Shown: positions 7,462-16,340 of the stretch, piece by piece
Layout: each line of letters begins with the position of its first letter
Position numbering within the stretch: position 1 is the stretch's first letter
Origin: JADHUC01 sp964617665
Lineage (GTDB): Bacteria > Planctomycetota > Planctomycetia > Pirellulales > Pirellulaceae
Direction: 5' to 3'
NCBI GenBank assembly: GCA_964617665.1
Contig: CAZUAH010000265.1
Coordinates: 1 to 18,608 of the forward strand
Length of the DNA stretch: 18,608 nt
Made by a program: the position numbers and the translations under genes
Notes under the pieces: model-generated
What the model was told of the DNA's origin: nothing
The model's database searches: none
The model's input: only the letters and a program-made list of their open reading frames with translations

Positions 7462-9008
7462 GACTGTTTTAGATTTGTCTCTTACTCAAGTTCGATGGAG
7501 CCAATCGGTTACGCCGTTTCCAATGATAAAGGACCGCGAGCTCGTTGCGTTTGAGACGCTTCTCGCGGTCGTGGTCTATTCGGGATTTGGTATCGCATTC
7601 GGACACGCGACGCAGGATGGACGCAATGCCTGCGCGGACTTGCGGAACCGTAATCGCCGGGGTCCATTTTTTTCCCCCGCCGTGCTTCGACCACCAAAAA
7701 CCAAGTCGCGATGAGCGAGAGGATTTGGTGATGATGCCAGCCCTTCCAATTGCGAACTTCGTAGTCTGCCAAACCGGCTTCGCTCTTGCCACGTTGGATA
7801 CATTCTTCGATACGATGTTCGGCTTTGGCCGCACGCCCAAACTCGGCCAGTGCCGTTTCCGAAGCCGCGTTGGACAAGTAGTAATCCGTCTGATGCACTT
7901 TGTCATTCTCGCGGTCTCGGAACCGGATGATGACCAGGACTTCCTCGTGGCCTTCTTGACGCTTGTCGGTGCGCGCCACCACGCGACGTTTGAGGATCTC
8001 GACGATCAGCGGTCCCTTCGCTCCGTCACGTACATCGATCTCCGTCCACTCCTCCTGCTCGCACGCCGACCTCCACTCATCGACACGCGTCCAAGGACGT
8101 TTCGGATAACGACCGCGCCCTGAATAGGGAGGTGGATCGGCTTCCAGATCACGGATGAGTGTGTTGCTCGGAACGGCCAGCAAGTAGCGTTCGTCAAGGC
8201 GGTCCAAACGTCGGCGAAACCAGTACGGACGGCCCATTTCGTCGTCTCCTGCAATCCACGAATGAGGCAGGACCGAGCCGTGTGCTTTGAGCATCTCCAA
8301 ACACAATTGATGACGCGTGCGATACCGGATTCCCTTGGGCACTCCGGCTTTCTGGCGACGTTTCTTATCGGTGGTCCACTCTTTGGGAAGATACAATCGC
8401 GTATCCACCAACGTGTGTTCGTGACGCGAGACATATCCCATGTAAATCGCCACTTGGCAGTTGTCGACCTTGCCCAAGCGTCCACACCATTGCCGGGCCA
8501 CGCCCACCGATTGCCGACCCGATTTAGGAAAGCCCGAAGGATCAAATACCAACACCCCATCGTCGTCGCCCAGAGCTTGTCCGACTTGTTGGACCAGTTC
8601 ATCGCGCAAGGGTTCGTGATCCCAATCAGAGACCCCCACGAACCATTGCAACGGCATGCGTTCTTCTCCAAAGCGATACGCGATCGACTCCACGTTTTTG
8701 TTGTCCAGATCCGAGAGCAACCCTTGCACAAAGGTTTGTGCATGTGCGACTTGTTCGCTGCGCACGAAACACTCGACGAAGGGAACCATAAATTTCTCCA
8801 ACCGGGGCATGGCGTTGTCAAAAACCTCCGGTGCTAGCTTGCATTCGTCGAGCAACTCCCGCCTTCGTTTTTCAAACTCATCCTTCTGTCTTTGCGACTC
8901 AGGTAGAATCATCCTTGTGCTCCTTCCGTGAAGCTCTAATGAAACCAAAAGACTCAGAAGGTGCTGTTACACTTTGGCTTACAGCGAGTCAAGACAAATC
9001 AAACAGTC
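7462..9008 (-). mobile_element. IS701-family insertion sequence (about 1.55 kb)
   Basis: A transposase of the IS701 family is bounded by imperfect inverted repeats. The left end is GACTGTTTTAGATTTGTCT (7462-7480); the right end, read inward, is GACTGTTTGATTTGTCT (9008-8992). They differ only by a 2-nt gap, and similarity continues weakly inward (CTTACTC against TGACTC). The size is normal for the family. The transposase stop codon lies inside the left repeat. I see no target duplication: the four flanking bases are ATTG on the left and GAAA on the right. The transposase is out of frame, so the copy may be inactive. The exact ends are inferred. Confidence 0.7.
7469..8912 (-). CDS. IS701-family DDE transposase, frameshifted near the C terminus
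   Basis: The transposase contains the family motifs VLVFDPSGFPK (Asp124), QSVGVARQWCGRLGK, IAGDDEMGRP (Asp223), AEHRIEECIQRGKSEAG (Glu369/370) and VRNWKGWHHH; these hold the presumed catalytic D-D-E. I start at 8912 because AAGGAG lies 7 nt before this ATG; a TTG at 8948 is less likely. The initial frame runs on to a stop at 7509, but from about residue 415 its sequence is unlike the family. The +1 frame after the G5A7 run (7667-7678) instead gives WTPAITVPQVRAGIASILRR and ends KRRNRLAPSNLSKRQI at 7469, as expected for a complete protein of about 480 aa. So a single extra base in the homopolymer broke the gene, or slippage at A7 restores the frame. The coordinates give the full extent. Confidence 0.85.
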
Positions 9009-11693
9009 GAAATATATGTCTGGGAGCTTAATGAGACTGTTCTGCTTGAAGCCAGTGTTGAGAGACATTCTGTTCACTATGCCTCCGCCAAGATCGTCCT
9101 CGTCGGCGAAAGCAACGTTGGCAAATCGTGTCTCGCCATGCGGTTGGCGGAAGATCGCTATCCCGAAGATCACGAACACGGCACCACGCACGGGATGCGG
9201 TTCTGGCCGATGGAAGCCGAACGTCTGCATCCCGCGGCCAAGCCGCCGGAAGGGCAGCGGCGGGATGTGGTGTTGTGGGACTTTGGCGGGCAAGATGAGT
9301 ATCAACTCGTGCATCAGATGTTTCTGCACGACACGACGCTGGCGCTGGTGCTAATCGATCCGACTCGCGGGCGGGCCGCGATGGACGAGGCGCGGGACTG
9401 GAACAAGCGGCTCGAAAAACATCTCGGCAAGGACGGGGCCGTCAAACTGCTGGTCGGCGCCAAGGTCGATCGAAAAAGCAAGTTGATTGACGTCAACGCG
9501 ATTGAAGAACTGAAGCAAGAGTGTGGGTTCGCGGATTTCATTGACTTAAGCGCGAAGACCGGTCGCAGCATCAAGAAACTCCGGCAACTCCTTGCGAGAA
9601 AAGACATTCTAAACTGGGATGACATGGCCAAAACGAGCCGTCCTGAGTTGTTCCAGCACATTCGAGACGACGTCGAGGCTCGCCGTAAGAAGAAACAAAT
9701 CGTCCTGACACTCGATGCGTTTAAGCGAGCGATCAAGAAGTCTGCCGCGAAGCTGTACGAGGAAGCGGCCGTCGATGCGGTCTCCGATCAGCTCGCGACG
9801 CAAGGCATCATTGTGCGCACGAAACTGACCGGCGGCGACGAGGCGCTCGTACTGCAGTTGCCGGTGATAGAACGCTACGCCGGGTCGCTGATCATCGCCG
9901 CGCGCAACAACCCGCGCGGCGTGCCGGTGCTGGAAGAACGGCTGCTGGGATCGACAAAGACGATCCCGCTGCCCGGCATGACGAAGAAAGAGCGGCTCAG
10001 CCCGGCGAGAGAACGGATGGTGCTGGAGTGCGTCGTCGAATTAATGATTCAACACGGGATCTGTTTCCGACACGGCGGCCTGTTGGTCTTTCCCACGCTG
10101 TTTCCCGCCGGCGGCGCGGATGGCGAAAAGCTGCCGCACAGTGTCAGCTTGTACTACGACTTCACCGGAGCGATCGACAATATCTACGCCTCGCTGGTGT
10201 CGAAGCTGATGGTTGGTAAAGCATTTGGGGAAGGACGGCTCCTCGCGGGGCGTGTTGAGTTCGACCGTCCCGGACAAGGCGTTTGCGGAATTCGGCAAAC
10301 GAGGCGAACCGGCGGACTTGCTCACGTGGATCTCTTCTTCTCCGGCAAAACACGCAAGAAGCAGCGGGAACTATTCGTGGGATTTGTCGAAAAGCACTTG
10401 GCTGACAATGGTGTTGACATCACGGAGCATCAGGCCATCAAGTGCCGGTGTGGCGAGGAGATCGCCGAACGGATAGTCCACGCAAACATCTCGCGCGGCG
10501 AGAAGGACGTCGTCTGCCCCGTCTGCCGGACGAAAACGCTCATCAGTGAAGGCCTATCCGGAATTCGTGAGCGAGCCCCCGAATCCGATCAGAGAATCCT
10601 CGCACTCCGCAAGACGATCGAGAAACGCACCGCCCAGGACGTTGCCATTGCCAAGAGTCGTGTGTCGCAAGACTCCACTTTGCGCAAAGGCGAGTCGATT
10701 CGAGTGCTACATCTGAGCGACTTGCACTTCACCGCTGACACGTCGCCGGAGAGGCATTTGGTACCGCTACTTCAGGACATTCGCAACGGGGAATGCCTGG
10801 GATTCCAATCTGTCGAGTATCTTGTCGTCTCCGGCGACATGACCGACAAGGGAGGCGACGCTGGCTTCGACAAGGCGCGCGAGTTCGTCAAACTGCTGAT
10901 CGACGAAATGGGACTCTCTGCCCATCGATGCATCTTCGTGCCGGGGAATCACGACGCACAGGATATCACGGAAGCGCATCAGGAAGTCGAACCGGCCGGC
11001 GGTGGAAAGAAGGTCGTGGTTCGTGATCCAGAAAAGTACAAGAACCGTTTTCAGTCGTTCTCCCAGGCGTTTTATCACAAAGTTGTTCAGCAGCCGTATC
11101 CACTCGATTTCACCGACCAGGGGATTTCCTACCTGTTCGGAAAGAACGGCATTCAGTTCCTTGCATTGAACTCTGCATGGGAGATCGATCAACACGGCCG
11201 CGACAATTCGGGGATACATCCCGACGCCGTGACCGGTGTCATTCGTCGCGCGGGCAAAGAGATCGAGCAAGCTCACGACTCGGGTGACTTGGAGAAGAAG
11301 CGACGCGTTCTCAGGATCGCCGTGTGGCATCACGCACTGGAGGGAGCGGAAGCCATGCAGAACGACGACTTCCTGGAACAGCTTGAGGCGGCAGAAGTGA
11401 AGATCTATCTGCACGGCGACGTTCACGAATCGCGGCGCAAGTGGGTCAACTACTGGAAGAAAGGTGGAGTTCACATCATCGGCGCCGGCACGTTCGGTTC
11501 CCCGGAAGAAGGACGCCCGGAATCGACTCCGCGTCTTTACAACCTGCTAGAAATCCAGCCCGATCTCCGCGCCATCCGCGTCCACACTCGCCAGAAGCGC
11601 AAGGCCGAAGGTGCATGGGAGGGCTACTACAATTGGCCCGACCCGGACGGTGGAAAAGGCCGCGTACCGTTCTTCGATATTGACTTGTCATAG
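8961..11693 (+). CDS. Roc/Ras-like GTPase - COR-like - zinc ribbon - metallophosphoesterase protein, probably 5'-truncated by the IS
   Basis: The 910-aa reading begins at a GTG without a clear ribosome site inside the IS; the next Met is inside the GTPase fold, so the native start is lost. Residues 17-32 (EIYVWELNETVLLEAS) begin right after the IS end and resemble the end of a WD40 blade. The GTPase (about 43-215) has P-loop GESNVGKS (49-56), switch I region HGTTHGM (73-79), switch II WDFGGQDEY (106-114), a variant G4 AKVD (167-170) and G5 SAKTG (197-201). A COR-like region follows (about 225-485). A Cys4 ribbon comes next (CRC at 495-497, CPVC at 519-522). The metallophosphoesterase (about 579-860) has DLH (587-589), SGDMTD (624-629), GNHD (662-665), WHH (789-791) and HGDVH (818-822). 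GTP binding probably controls a phosphohydrolase acting on nucleotides, nucleic acid or phosphoprotein; the substrate is unknown. The protein looks cytosolic. Confidence 0.85.
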   Translation: MLLHFGLQRVKTNQTVEIYVWELNETVLLEASVERHSVHYASAKIVLVGESNVGKSCLAMRLAEDRYPEDHEHGTTHGMRFWPMEAERLHPAAKPPEGQRRDVVLWDFGGQDEYQLVHQMFLHDTTLALVLIDPTRGRAAMDEARDWNKRLEKHLGKDGAVKLLVGAKVDRKSKLIDVNAIEELKQECGFADFIDLSAKTGRSIKKLRQLLARKDILNWDDMAKTSRPELFQHIRDDVEARRKKKQIVLTLDAFKRAIKKSAAKLYEEAAVDAVSDQLATQGIIVRTKLTGGDEALVLQLPVIERYAGSLIIAARNNPRGVPVLEERLLGSTKTIPLPGMTKKERLSPARERMVLECVVELMIQHGICFRHGGLLVFPTLFPAGGADGEKLPHSVSLYYDFTGAIDNIYASLVSKLMVGKAFGEGRLLAGRVEFDRPGQGVCGIRQTRRTGGLAHVDLFFSGKTRKKQRELFVGFVEKHLADNGVDITEHQAIKCRCGEEIAERIVHANISRGEKDVVCPVCRTKTLISEGLSGIRERAPESDQRILALRKTIEKRTAQDVAIAKSRVSQDSTLRKGESIRVLHLSDLHFTADTSPERHLVPLLQDIRNGECLGFQSVEYLVVSGDMTDKGGDAGFDKAREFVKLLIDEMGLSAHRCIFVPGNHDAQDITEAHQEVEPAGGGKKVVVRDPEKYKNRFQSFSQAFYHKVVQQPYPLDFTDQGISYLFGKNGIQFLALNSAWEIDQHGRDNSGIHPDAVTGVIRRAGKEIEQAHDSGDLEKKRRVLRIAVWHHALEGAEAMQNDDFLEQLEAAEVKIYLHGDVHESRRKWVNYWKKGGVHIIGAGTFGSPEEGRPESTPRLYNLLEIQPDLRAIRVHTRQKRKAEGAWEGYYNWPDPDGGKGRVPFFDIDLS

Positions 11694-11870
11694 GTACACT
11701 CCTCTGGAATGTGCGGCGCGTCCGTGAATTGGCCTGATGGCCGTTCGTGTTGCTTGCTGTAGACGGCGGTACGCTCCTCAACGTAAACTGTGCGAATGAC
11801 CGACATGGGGAACTGGGAGCGCATCTGGTCGAGCACGTAGTAAGGTGAGTGGCAGATGAGTTCATACCCA

Positions 11871-11933
11871 CCGTAGCGGAAGTCGCCAAGACTTTCGGCT
11901 GACCACCGAAACTCTTGGCGAGTTTCGCTACGG
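11871..11933. repeat. Imperfect palindromic repeat (28-bp arms)
   Basis: Arm 11871-11898 (CCGTAGCGGAAGTCGCCAAG and on) pairs with 11906-11933 with three mismatches and a 7-nt loop. It lies 60 nt before the start of the heme/discoidin gene. The core CGTAGCG..CTCGCCAAGA..TTTCGG matches, from memory, a dispersed repeat of planctomycete genomes. It could act as a terminator for the GTPase gene (178 nt upstream) or as a leader hairpin, or be a REP-like passenger. A plus-strand reading that would start at 11915 lies inside this repeat and is not a real gene start. Confidence 0.75.
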
Positions 11934-11992
11934 GTAAATCTTCTTTCGCCGCTCGCCTAGCGCGTCTGCAAGCAGTAGAGGGAGATGTTGGT

Positions 11993-14900
11993 ATGTGGTG
12001 GGTTGGTAAGAGACAATTTCGTGCGGGTAGATTCCTTTGCACATTGTTGTTCCCGCTTCTTCTGGGTCTCTTCCGTGGCACGGAAACGACCGCACCGGCT
12101 GCCGAGTCGTTGCGTGAGCAGGTCGAGGCGGACTGGCTCCGGCAGGCTGAGGCGTTGGGGGTGTGGAGGGACGGATTCAAGACGCCTTCGAGTGTCGTCG
12201 CGACATGGTCTGACGCTGCTGGGGCCGTCGACGGCGTGAAGGACGGCAAGTATGCGTTCCATACCGCGCACGAGCCGAATCCCTGGTGGCAGGTCGATCT
12301 GGGCCAGCCCACAAGGATCGCGCGAATCGTTGTCTATAACCGACTTGATTACGCGCCAGGATTGCACAATGCCGACAACCTGATCGTTCTCGTCTCCGAC
12401 GACGGAAATGACTGGCGACAAATCTACGACAATCGCGGTAAGCATTTTGGCGGCATCACGGGCGCGCCACCGCTAACGGTGAATTTCACCCCGACGGAAC
12501 TCCGGGCGCGCTTTGTGCGTTTGCAGATCCGCAGTAAACAGGCGATCTATTTCCACTTGGACGAGGTCGAAATCTACGGTCCGGACAAACCGAAAGACAA
12601 CATTGCACTCCGGCGACCTGCCGACCAAAGCAGCATAAGCCGTTGGTCGACCGCTAAAGTCGCGCCCTCGAAACCACAGCCACTTTCGCATGCAGCCGCA
12701 TTCTACCTCGATCGTGGCCAGCGATTGGCAGCGGATCTGCGCGAGGCCAGCGTCGACACGCACATCTTCAAACAGCAGTTGGACGAACTGACCACGCGGC
12801 TTGAGAATCTGCCTGGTGACGCGCCCGCCGACGCGCAGCGAGAACTCTACTTCCAAGTGCGCTGGGTCGCGCGACGACTGGCGTTTGCCAATCCACTGGT
12901 CGACTTCGACAGGCTTTTGTTCGTCAAGAGATTCACGCAACAGACGTATCCCGACATCTGCCTGAATCACATGCCGTGGGTTTCGCGCCCGGGCGGCGAT
13001 GTCTGCGTTCTGGACGCCCCCTTCGCGCCCGACGGAACGGGCCAACGCGTTCATAACGTGATTGATGGCAAGTTGGGGCCGGGGCACGTGCATGGTATGG
13101 ACTTGTGGTTCGATGGCGACCGCATCGTGTTTGGCTACGCCAAGTCCGAAAGCAACGAGCCGCCAATCAAGCCGTGGCCGCCCGCGTTTTGCGCCGCCCG
13201 GAATGTGGCTCATCAGCTTCGAGAGACCATCGAGCCCACACACATCTTCGAGATTGGCATCGACGGCAACAACCTGCGCCAATTGACGAATCACGACTAC
13301 TGGAGCGACCTCGACCCTACGTACTTGCCCAACGGCGACATAGCGTTCGTCTCCGAGCGGTGTGCGTACGAACTGCAGTGCAATCACACGCCACGACTGG
13401 ACGAGACCTCGTGCAACCTGTACGTGATGCGACCTGATGGCAGCAACATCCGCCGTCTTAGCGTGAACAAGGACGGCGATTATCTGCCGCATTGTCTGGA
13501 CGACGGCACCATCGGCTACACCCGCTGGGAGTATCAGGAACGCAACTTGACTCAGATCCAATCGCTGTGGTTTGTACGACCTGATGGCACATGGGCCGAC
13601 GCGTTATTCAAGCAGCATCTGGACGATCCTTGGGCCCTGGAAGACGTCCGGTCGATTCCCGGCACAAACAACCGTCAGTTCTCGTCCATTGCTGCCGGCC
13701 ACCACACACTGGCATGCGGTCCCGTGGTAATCATTACGCCCGGCGTCGGTTTGAACGATCCCGGTGCAATACGAATCGTCACGCCAGGCGTTACGCCGCC
13801 CGAGGGCGGCATGTCTGGTATGGCCGTGCCCGAAGGCGGCGTCCGCGACGACGGTGGCCACTACATGACGCCATGGGCGTTGTCCGAGAAGTATTTTCTC
13901 GTTTCTTATAGCTACCAGAAGAAAGGCCCAGACGGATTTCCGTCGTACTATCGCGGAATGGACGAAACCGGATACGCCCTGTATCTGATCGACGTGTTCG
14001 GAAACAAGGAACTGATCTATCGCGATCCACACATCTCCAGTTCGGTGCCCATCCCGCTGCGGCCGCGTACCAAGCCGCCGATCGTGCCCGACGTGACCGA
14101 TGCGACCAAGGACTACGCGGTCTGCGCCGTCAGCGATATTGGCTACGGCGTTGAGGGAGTCGATCCGAAGACGATCCGCTACATCCGCATCGCGCATCGC
14201 ATCCCCTGGCCCTACGACAGGAAGCACGGAGGCTTGCGATACGAGTATGTCGCGTTGAGCGCGGGTATAAACTGGACGCCCGTCAGGATTCTTGGCGATG
14301 TGCCGGTCGAGGCAGATGGCAGTGCACACTTCAAGGTCCCCGTCGACACGCCCGTGTATTTCCAACTGCTGGACGAGAATCACATGGAACTGCGCCGCAT
14401 GCGTTCCTTCATCAGCTTCCAACCGGGCGAGCAACGCGCGTGCGTAGGCTGCCACGAATCGCGCGAAGCGGCGCCTACCGACACGCCCATGGCGGTGGCG
14501 TTGCTGCAGGAGCCCTGCGAACCAGTGCCACCGCCGTGGGGCGATCGGACATTGAGTTTCCTCCGCGACGTGCAGCCCGTGTTTGACGAACATTGCGTCC
14601 AATGCCACAGCGGTTTAGAACCGGCCGGTCAGTTGGACTTCTCGGGTGGTCTCGTAGACGGCACCGAAATCCAGACTTCCTACGGAAGAACGCAGCGGTT
14701 GGACGGACACAACCGGGCGTACCGCACTCTGCTGGCCAGCGGGCTGGTCTCGTATGCCAATAAGTACGATCCGGCCGCCGTGGTCACGCAACCCCTGACG
14801 TTCGGATCGCACAAAAGCAGGCTGATCGAGGTACTACGCAACGGAGCCTGCGCGGAACGAGCCAAGTTGACTGACGAAGATTGGATGCGATTGACAGCCT

Positions 14901-15280
14901 GGATCGACGCCAACGTGCCGTACCACGATGCGTTTATCAACATGCGTCCCGAGACGGAGCCGTACGATATGCCTGCGGACGGCGAACTCGCGAAGAAGAT
15001 CACCGCCGTACACGCTAAGCGATGTGCCGCGTGCCATGAAGCGAACGAGGTCTCACGATTGGATTGGATCAATCTACGCGAGCCCAAACGAAGCCTCTTT
15101 CTCTCCGCCCCGTTGCCGGCCACATCCGGCGGCAGCCGTAAGTGCGGCAAGCCGGTGTACAAGGACGAAAACGATCCGGACTATCGCGACGTGCTTCAAA
15201 CGGTGCAGGCCGCAGTCGATCAAGCATGGCAACGCCCCCGTCGTGATTTGCGAGCGATAGTACCTGCTCCGAGCCCCTGA
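11993..15280 (+). CDS. Exported discoidin / beta-propeller / three-heme protein (hydrazine synthase alpha-like family)
   Basis: This 1095-aa protein starts at 11993, with GAGGGAG 8 nt upstream and a signal peptide (GRFLCTLLFPLLLGLF, end near residue 40). A discoidin (F5/8 type C) domain follows at about 65-205, with NPWWQVDLGQPTRIARI and FVRLQIRSK. A linker leads to a TolB/WD-like propeller (about 300-790) with repeated GxNxRxL-type blades such as IDGNNLRQLTNHDYWSDLDP and PDGSNIRRLSVNKDGDYLP. Its central part (SSIAAGHHTLACGPVVII) resembles the middle domain of hydrazine synthase alpha. Three c-type heme sites are visible: CVGCH (817-821), CVQCH (868-872) and CAACH (1011-1015). It is probably periplasmic. 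No other hydrazine synthase subunits or anammox genes are in the window, so hydrazine synthesis should not be assumed; the family is widespread in non-anammox planctomycetes, from memory. Confidence 0.82.
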   Translation: MWWVGKRQFRAGRFLCTLLFPLLLGLFRGTETTAPAAESLREQVEADWLRQAEALGVWRDGFKTPSSVVATWSDAAGAVDGVKDGKYAFHTAHEPNPWWQVDLGQPTRIARIVVYNRLDYAPGLHNADNLIVLVSDDGNDWRQIYDNRGKHFGGITGAPPLTVNFTPTELRARFVRLQIRSKQAIYFHLDEVEIYGPDKPKDNIALRRPADQSSISRWSTAKVAPSKPQPLSHAAAFYLDRGQRLAADLREASVDTHIFKQQLDELTTRLENLPGDAPADAQRELYFQVRWVARRLAFANPLVDFDRLLFVKRFTQQTYPDICLNHMPWVSRPGGDVCVLDAPFAPDGTGQRVHNVIDGKLGPGHVHGMDLWFDGDRIVFGYAKSESNEPPIKPWPPAFCAARNVAHQLRETIEPTHIFEIGIDGNNLRQLTNHDYWSDLDPTYLPNGDIAFVSERCAYELQCNHTPRLDETSCNLYVMRPDGSNIRRLSVNKDGDYLPHCLDDGTIGYTRWEYQERNLTQIQSLWFVRPDGTWADALFKQHLDDPWALEDVRSIPGTNNRQFSSIAAGHHTLACGPVVIITPGVGLNDPGAIRIVTPGVTPPEGGMSGMAVPEGGVRDDGGHYMTPWALSEKYFLVSYSYQKKGPDGFPSYYRGMDETGYALYLIDVFGNKELIYRDPHISSSVPIPLRPRTKPPIVPDVTDATKDYAVCAVSDIGYGVEGVDPKTIRYIRIAHRIPWPYDRKHGGLRYEYVALSAGINWTPVRILGDVPVEADGSAHFKVPVDTPVYFQLLDENHMELRRMRSFISFQPGEQRACVGCHESREAAPTDTPMAVALLQEPCEPVPPPWGDRTLSFLRDVQPVFDEHCVQCHSGLEPAGQLDFSGGLVDGTEIQTSYGRTQRLDGHNRAYRTLLASGLVSYANKYDPAAVVTQPLTFGSHKSRLIEVLRNGACAERAKLTDEDWMRLTAWIDANVPYHDAFINMRPETEPYDMPADGELAKKITAVHAKRCAACHEANEVSRLDWINLREPKRSLFLSAPLPATSGGSRKCGKPVYKDENDPDYRDVLQTVQAAVDQAWQRPRRDLRAIVPAPSP

Positions 15281-16055
15281 TGGCCACAACGTGTGGAACC
15301 GCAACGGTTTTCGTTTAACGCCAATGCCGTTCAATTCTCCAGTGGCGTAGGCATCTTGCCTGTGCTACGGAAAACTGAACGGGCTAGGCTCAAACGAGTC
15401 AATCAGGTTTTCGGGACGGCTGTTCCAGCCTGCGAGTTGCGCTGCCATCACCCGGGCCCGTTGGCCCATCTTCCTTCTTGCGTCCCCAACGCATTCCGCG
15501 GCCGAAGCGTGGCTTTCCTTGCGGCGGTCCATGCTTACTGCCGTGATACCCAACCACTACTGCGAGTCGCAGTTACGTGTAGCGTCTCTGGCGCTGTGAA
15601 TCACGGCTTCAAACGGCGAAAAGACCGCTACACTTACGCCTCAAACGCTCTAGACTGCTGCGGTGGCACGGAACGACTCAGTCGGCAATCCACCTTTGGA
15701 CACATAGGGTTGGCACTCGCTGCATACTCACTGCGACCAACAAACGCTGAAATCACATCGACCCAGTGTACCTGGCGCAGCCAAGATTGCGGGTCGTTGC
15801 TGTCAGATCGAGTGCGCGAAAGAGTCGATTCTCAGGCGTTTTCCGGGTATCGCGTAAGTGACCAAGGAGTATCCGTCCTGAGCAACGGAAGCGAGTTACT
15901 CAGACGACCGAGGCGTTCGCGACCTGAGGGTTCAGACGAAATACAGAATCACGCGAAGGTCACATCAGCCTGTCCACTTTTTCGCGCGACCTCGCTTTGT
16001 TGCATGCCCCTTGTGCCCTGCTCTCGTGTTCCGTCCGAGCCTGGAGGCTTTTCTC
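15281..16055. other. Intergenic region of about 0.8 kb with repeat-like sequence
   Basis: No convincing gene is seen. A 295-aa open reading (15293-16180) lacks a ribosome site and has an unusual composition rich in Cys, Arg and Ser, so I do not call it. The part at about 15343-15560 holds short hairpins (AGGCA-TCT-TGCCT and GGCTG-TTC-CAGCC). Its minus-strand translation includes GQRARVMAAQLAGWNSRP and NLIDSFEPSPF, phrases I associate from memory with a recurrent planctomycete repeat often mis-annotated as small proteins. The remainder shows nothing recognisable. Confidence 0.45.
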
Positions 16056-16340
16056 ATGCTCCGCTTTCTTCTGCTTGTCTGTATCGCCGGTCTCGCCACA
16101 GACGCTTCCTACCGGTCGGAAGCCGTGGCCGCAGAGACAATTACCCTGCCAGGTCAAACGTGGAACGTTTGGCCACTTGACGGTCTCGGCGGTAGAGTCC
16201 ATGTTCTCAGTAGTAGCGAACGTACTGCCCAGCGAGGGGTCAGGTCCAACTGCGAAATAGCACCACATGGAATTCATTCTATTTCTAACCGATCGTTGCA
16301 ACCTCTCGTGCCAGTACTGCGGAGAAGGCGAAGCGCGTGA
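16056..16340 (+). CDS. Short exported ORF, probable 5' remnant of a disrupted gene
   Basis: A 94-aa reading begins MLRFLLLVCIAGLATDASYR, a typical Sec signal peptide with likely cleavage after AVAA (near 26). Its ATG is preceded by TGGAGG at 8 nt spacing. The segment ETITLPGQTWNVWPLDGLGG looks protein-like, but after about residue 57 the composition degrades. The reading then overlaps the radical SAM gene by 74 nt in another frame, which is implausible for two intact genes. I read it as the start of an exported-protein gene whose rest is lost or frameshifted. Alternatives are a genuine small secreted protein, or a peptide partner of the radical SAM enzyme; the signal peptide and the overlap speak against the latter. 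Confidence 0.35.
   Translation: MLRFLLLVCIAGLATDASYRSEAVAAETITLPGQTWNVWPLDGLGGRVHVLSSSERTAQRGVRSNCEIAPHGIHSISNRSLQPLVPVLRRRRSA

Noticed and set aside
11476..12312. 278-aa minus-strand reading across the end of the GTPase gene, the gap and the start of the heme gene
   Set aside because: Low-complexity Ser/Arg/Pro/Thr composition, no ribosome site, overlaps two real genes and a palindromic repeat.
12473..14608. Two long minus-strand readings (362 and 334 aa) opposite the discoidin/heme gene
   Set aside because: Shadows of a GC-rich gene; the plus strand carries signal peptide, domains and three heme sites.
15293..16180. 295-aa plus-strand reading
   Set aside because: No ribosome site, unusual Cys/Arg/Ser content, no domain; it crosses repeat-like sequence and the better-supported start at 16056.
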